Origin: Planctomycetota bacterium | GTDB taxonomy: Bacteria > Planctomycetota > UBA8742 > UBA2392 | NCBI GenBank assembly: GCA_016722065.1 | Contig: JADKGX010000001.1 | Span: 1,612,001 to 1,676,000 of the forward strand | Length of the DNA stretch: 64,000 nucleotides | Direction: 5' to 3' | Part shown: one piece after another, positions 60,379-64,000 of the stretch | Layout of the letters: each line of letters opens with the position of its first letter | Numbering within the stretch: the first letter of the stretch is position 1 | Notes under the pieces: model-generated | Told to the model about the DNA's origin: nothing | Database searches by the model: none | What the model saw: the letters and a program-made list of their open reading frames with translations, nothing else | Position numbers and translations under genes: made by a program

Positions 60379-61095
60379 TTGGCCGCAGCACACGACCAAC
60401 CCCATGCCCACAGCGACGACCCGCGCACTTTGATGGCGGGGCACGACGCCCAAGCCCATGCCGCGCAGGTGAAGTCGCGCCGGCAAGAACGTGAAATGAC
60501 GTTCTGGGAACGCACCTATCTTCCTGAAGTGTTCAAAGGGCTGGTCAATACCTTCAAGATGATGTTTCGCCCCAGCACAACGATTGACTACGTGGGCGGC
60601 AAGTCCAAGCCAGGCCAGCGCCACATAGCCTCTGTGGGCTACCGTGGCGAGCACTACCTGAAGGTCGACGACGGCGGCAACATCAAGTGCGTGGCATGTT
60701 TCATGTGCAGCACGGCCTGCCCGGCGGAATGCATCACGATTGTAGGCGAGCCAACGTCGATTGAGGATTTCGGCGCCCAGCGCTTCAAGAAGCCCGATGT
60801 GTTTGAAATCGACATGCTCAAATGCATCTACTGCGGCATGTGCGTTGAGGCATGCCCCAAAGACGCCATTGCCATGAGCACCACCTACAACCAGGTGCAC
60901 ACCAAGCGCAGCGACGCGATTTACGACATGCAGCGCCTGTTGAAGAATAACGACGAGTTCATGCAAAGCCTGGGCCTGTCGCGCAGCGGCCGTGACGCCA
61001 CTGGCAAGTACCCCATCAGCCCCGACGGCTGCGGCCCCGATATCACCCACGGTGTGACGGACTTCCGCGTCGGCGTGCGTGAGGGCGGCGCTTAA
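60379..61095 (+). CDS. nuoI: NADH-quinone oxidoreductase subunit I (iron-sulfur)
   Basis: 238 residues from TTG 60379, chosen because CAGGAG lies 6 bases upstream; ATG 60349 would add ten residues. Carries the two 4Fe-4S clusters N6a and N6b of complex I: CVACFMCSTACP (about 104) and CIYCGMCVEACP (about 149). The His-rich N-terminal extension (about 1-40) and the C-terminal extension after residue 185 are longer than usual. No other nuo gene is adjacent; nuoM lies at the other end of the window. Confidence 0.92.
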   Translation: MAAAHDQPHAHSDDPRTLMAGHDAQAHAAQVKSRRQEREMTFWERTYLPEVFKGLVNTFKMMFRPSTTIDYVGGKSKPGQRHIASVGYRGEHYLKVDDGGNIKCVACFMCSTACPAECITIVGEPTSIEDFGAQRFKKPDVFEIDMLKCIYCGMCVEACPKDAIAMSTTYNQVHTKRSDAIYDMQRLLKNNDEFMQSLGLSRSGRDATGKYPISPDGCGPDITHGVTDFRVGVREGGA

Positions 61096-61194
61096 TCAGC
61101 CACTTTGGCGCGATTTCTTGCCTGCCAACGCGCGGGCTTTTCGCCTTTTTCCTGACAACGTTGCCTTGTCCCGCTTTGGCGCCATAGTTGCGCC

Positions 61195-62196
61195 GTGCCT
61201 CACTACCAGCACATTCTTGGCATTGACGAGGCCGGACTCGGCCCGATCCTTGGCCCCCTGACGATCGGCTACAGCGCCTTTGCGTTGCCTGCAGCCTTGA
61301 GCGCCGACGGCGTGCTGAAGCTGGACCTGTGGCAGATGTTGGGCCTGGGGCGCGAGCCCGCGGAGCGCAAAAAGGGGCCCGTGGTCTGCGATTCCAAGGT
61401 GCTGTACACGCCGGCGCGCGGGCTCAAGGCCCTGGAAGAAGAAGTGCTTTGCTGGCTTTGCCTGCAAGGGCTTGAGCCCCAGGCCGGCACAGCGCCGGAT
61501 TTCGGCGCGTTCTGGAACGCCCTGTGTCCGCTGGCCCGCGAAAAGCGCGGCCTGTACGACTGGTACTTTGACCCGCCGCAAAGATTTCCGCTGGAGGCCG
61601 ATTGGTCTCGCATGCGCTTGCGTGCCCAGCCGCTGGCACGGGCCCTGGAATCGGCCGGCGTGTCGCTTTCGGCGCTGGGTGTTGCACCGGTGTTTGAGGG
61701 CGAATTGAATGCCGCCCTGCGCCGGCTGGGCAACAAAAGCCGCGCCGAGTTCGAATGCATCACCCGCGTGATCGGCCACCTGTGGCGCAAGCACGGCAAG
61801 CTGGCTGTGTTGTGTGACCGCCAGGGCGGGCGCGAGCGGTACGGACGCGCCCTGGCACGCGAGTTCCCGGAAGCCGAAGTGCGCGTGATCCATGAATCGC
61901 CCAAGTTGAGTACCTACGAACTGACGGTTTCCGGTGTGGGCGGCGACCCGCGCCTGTTTGTGGCCTTCAAGGAGAAAGGCGAAGGCGATCACCTGCCGAT
62001 TGCACTGGCCAGCATGCTGGCCAAGTACCTGCGCGAACTTTCGATGCACCAGTTCAATGCCTGGTTTCTCAAGCACGACCCGGCTTTGAAGCCCACGGCA
62101 GGCTATTACACCGATGGAAAGCGTTGGCTGGACGACACGGCCGGATTGCGCCGCGCCATTGGCATCGACGATGCGCGCATCGTGCGACAGAAGTGA
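61195..62196 (+). CDS. RNase HII-like protein (divergent)
   Basis: 333 residues, GTG start. The N-terminus HILGIDEAGLGPILGPL matches the RNase HII start GIDEAGRGP.AGP, with catalytic-type Asp11 and Glu12; a DSK follows at about 64 and CDRQGGRERYG (Asp208) may supply the third acid. It is much longer than RNase HII (about 200) and the middle (70-190) is unfamiliar. ISVIHESPKLSTYELTVS and SMLAKYLRELSMHQFN recall the C-terminal part. Possibly a planctomycete-type RNase H-fold protein. Confidence 0.75.
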   Translation: MPHYQHILGIDEAGLGPILGPLTIGYSAFALPAALSADGVLKLDLWQMLGLGREPAERKKGPVVCDSKVLYTPARGLKALEEEVLCWLCLQGLEPQAGTAPDFGAFWNALCPLAREKRGLYDWYFDPPQRFPLEADWSRMRLRAQPLARALESAGVSLSALGVAPVFEGELNAALRRLGNKSRAEFECITRVIGHLWRKHGKLAVLCDRQGGRERYGRALAREFPEAEVRVIHESPKLSTYELTVSGVGGDPRLFVAFKEKGEGDHLPIALASMLAKYLRELSMHQFNAWFLKHDPALKPTAGYYTDGKRWLDDTAGLRRAIGIDDARIVRQK

Positions 62197-62380
62197 GCCC
62201 GCGAGAAGCGGATTGCCTGGTTAGCTTCTTTGTCGGGTGCTACCGGGCCGGGTCTGGCGGCAGTTCAACCGCATTTCAGCACAGTCACTCCGTAACTCAG
62301 ACACTGGTCAACTCGTTACGCCGGGCAGGCCGCACTTACCCCATTGAGAAACCGTCGAACTTGCCTGACCATGACCCTCC

Positions 62381-63139
62381 ATGGCTGTCCTCAAAGGTGA
62401 AAGGCTGACCAAACGCTTCGGATCGCGCACCGTCGTGCGCGGCGTTAACGTCGAAGTGAATGCCGGGGAGATCGTGGGTCTGCTGGGTCGCAACGGCGCC
62501 GGCAAGTCGACCACGTTCAAGATGCTGATGGGCGTGCACCGGCCTGACGGCGGGGTGGTCACGCTGGCCGATCGCGATGTCACACGCCAGCCCATGTACA
62601 TGCGGGTTCGGCACGGTCTGGGCTATCTTCCGCAGGACCACACCGTGTTTGCCAAGTTGACGGTCGAAGAGAACCTGCTGGCGATTCTGGAAACAACCAG
62701 CCTGGGCCGGGGCGACCGTGAAAAGAAGCTCGAGGCGCTGGTGCTGGAGTTCGGGCTACAGAAGGTGCGCACCACGCCAGCCGGCGGTTGCAGCGGCGGG
62801 GAGCGCCGCCGACTCGAGATCGCCCGCACGCTGATCTCCGAGCCCAAGGTCATTCTGCTGGACGAACCCTTTGCCGGCGTGGACCCGATTGCCGTGCAGG
62901 ACCTGCGCGAGCTGGTGCTGAAGCTGGCGGCCAAGGGCATTGCCGTGCTGCTGACGGACCACAACGTGCGCGAAGTGCTGCCCATGACCGACCGCAGCTA
63001 CATCATTGTGGAAGGGCAGGTCATCAAGGAAGGTCCGCCGCGCGAAATCGCCGGCGACCCGATTGTGCGCAAGGAATACCTAGGCCAACGCTTCAAGCTG
63101 GACACAGACATCATGCGCAGCCGCGAATCCATGCCCTGA
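62381..63139 (+). CDS. lptB: LptB-like ABC transporter ATPase
   Basis: 252 residues from ATG 62381. Cytoplasmic ATPase of the LPS-export system (LptBFGC) or a near relative. Walker A GRNGAGKST (36-44), Q-loop GYLPQDHTVFAKLTVEENLLA, signature CSGGERRRLEIAR, Walker B VILLDEPFAGVDP and H-loop LLTDHN; the phrase GLGYLPQ..(S)VF.KLTVEENL and FAGVDPIAV are LptB hallmarks. Other lpt genes not adjacent. Confidence 0.88.
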   Translation: MAVLKGERLTKRFGSRTVVRGVNVEVNAGEIVGLLGRNGAGKSTTFKMLMGVHRPDGGVVTLADRDVTRQPMYMRVRHGLGYLPQDHTVFAKLTVEENLLAILETTSLGRGDREKKLEALVLEFGLQKVRTTPAGGCSGGERRRLEIARTLISEPKVILLDEPFAGVDPIAVQDLRELVLKLAAKGIAVLLTDHNVREVLPMTDRSYIIVEGQVIKEGPPREIAGDPIVRKEYLGQRFKLDTDIMRSRESMP

Positions 63140-63296
63140 ACAACCGTCGCTGCCCGCCTGACACGGATGGCACTTGCCGGCAGCGGCAAGCTGAACTGCG
63201 TCTGGGGCGACGGGCGGTGTTTAGCCAGCTTGCCTCTGAAGCGTGCGGGCAATGCCCGGTGGTGTACGCTGCCGCCGGGCGCTAGAAACATGCTGC

Positions 63297-64000
63297 ATGA
63301 AGCGCGTGCTGCACTATGCCCGCCGTTTTCTTCCGTTGGCCTTCGGCGTTGCCGTGCTGGTGTACCTGTTTGGCTTTCGCACCGACCCCCAGGAAAACCT
63401 GAATGCGGTCCGCAGCATCGACCGCAACATGCTGTTCTACGCAGTCGGCCTGTGCCTGGTCAGCTTTGTGGCCACAGCCTGGCGCCTGAAGCTCCTGGTG
63501 GGGTTGCTGGGCAAGCAGGTAAGCCTGTGGCGCGTGCTGGTCTACACCTTGATCGGCCACCTCTATAACAGCGCAATTCCCGGCGGCGCCATTGGCGGCG
63601 ACGCCATCAAGGCGCTGTATCTTTCGCAGGCCACGGGCAGCAAGCCCCAGGCCTTTGCTGCCGTGATGGTCGACCGCCTGTGCGGCCTGTTCATGATGGC
63701 CGCGCTGGCACTGGCTGTGCTGGTGCCGTTGATCGACGAACCAACCATTCGCCAGGCCGCGGCCGTGATCGTGGCTTTTGCGGGCTGTGCCACCGTGGCG
63801 ATCATTGGCTTGACCAGCCGGCGCATCCGCAAGCTGATTCCCAAGGGCACCTCGCGCAAGCTGCCCTTCAGTGACGCGATTCGGGCCTTTGACGAAGCGA
63901 TGCAGATTTTTCGCGGGCACAAGCCCGGCTTGTTGGCGGCGTTGCTGGTTTCCATGCTGCCCCAGGCCGCCTGGATCGGCATGCATATTGCCATTGGCAA
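63297..64000 (+). CDS. flippase-like (UPF0104/LPG synthase TM) membrane protein, 5' part
   Basis: 234 codons visible; runs past the window end. From ATG 63297: MKRVLHYARRFLPLAFGVAVLVYLFG, then at least five hydrophobic segments. Marks of the UPF0104 family: WRLKLLVGLLG, LVYTLIGHLYNSAIPGGAIGGDAIKALYLS (GG-GGD-A-K) and VMVDRLCGLFMM. Similar to AglD/MprF-type lipid flippases. Function not assigned. Confidence 0.8.
   Translation, partial: MKRVLHYARRFLPLAFGVAVLVYLFGFRTDPQENLNAVRSIDRNMLFYAVGLCLVSFVATAWRLKLLVGLLGKQVSLWRVLVYTLIGHLYNSAIPGGAIGGDAIKALYLSQATGSKPQAFAAVMVDRLCGLFMMAALALAVLVPLIDEPTIRQAAAVIVAFAGCATVAIIGLTSRRIRKLIPKGTSRKLPFSDAIRAFDEAMQIFRGHKPGLLAALLVSMLPQAAWIGMHIAIG

Noticed and set aside
1..64000. 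CRISPR arrays and tRNA or rRNA genes
   Set aside because: No regularly spaced repeats, cas genes or tRNA cloverleaf patterns were recognised by eye; small RNAs could be missed.

Overview
The window is a high-GC (roughly 60-65% by eye), gene-dense stretch of a bacterial chromosome. It carries dnaA, dnaN, tRNA CCA-adding enzyme, typA, rluD-like, lnt, lptB-like and complex I genes. Lnt, LptB-like and LpoB-like proteins and many lipoproteins point to a diderm. Scattered complex I genes, many large secreted proteins with C-terminal sorting tails, frequent TTG/GTG starts and families of short palindromic intergenic repeats suggest a Planctomycetota-like lineage. That assignment is inference from style; no 16S or other decisive marker is present.

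Layout: 1-12.4 kb holds the end of nuoM, a DUF4149-like membrane protein, the CCA-adding enzyme, a c-di-AMP (ydaO-type) riboswitch in front of a KtrB/TrkH potassium channel gene, typA, an acyl-CoA desaturase, a PgpH-like c-di-AMP phosphodiesterase and a MarR regulator. 12.4-30.7 kb holds a giant FAD/Fe-S dehydrogenase (YdiJ-like), rluD-like pseudouridine synthase, several lipoproteins (LpoB-like, TPR, LPP20-like), a MORN-type protein, a Calx-beta surface protein, an M28 peptidase and a fused alpha/beta E1 2-oxoacid dehydrogenase. 30.7-33.0 kb is a lower-GC islet with one orphan gene whose domain resembles TIR/nucleoside-deoxyribosyltransferase folds, followed by a 25-bp perfect hairpin. 33.3-44.5 kb holds a BshA-like glycosyltransferase, YbjQ pair, TPR protein, DppA-like peptidase, a START-like protein with a histone-like tail, a secreted alpha/beta hydrolase and a two-domain dCTP deaminase.

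44.8-49.5 kb (minus strand) holds dnaA and dnaN, separated by a surface-protein gene. 49.8-59.7 kb holds a small tRNA-binding/STAS/zinc-ribbon operon, a GT-C-like membrane protein, a frameshifted TPR gene and an lnt-led operon. 59.7-60.4 kb is a repeat cluster in front of an isolated nuoI. The window ends with an RNase H-like protein, an LptB-like ATPase and a truncated flippase-like protein.

Functional links: the riboswitch, KtrB and PgpH form a plausible c-di-AMP/potassium homeostasis circuit. LpoB-, COG3014- and LPP20-like lipoproteins may serve the cell wall together. Two surface proteins share a Gly/Ser-rich, Cys-containing, hydrophobic, Arg-rich tail typical of MYXO-CTERM-like sorting. 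Most coordinates for starts were refined by hand using Shine-Dalgarno matches, signal peptides and family alignment from memory; no database search was possible.
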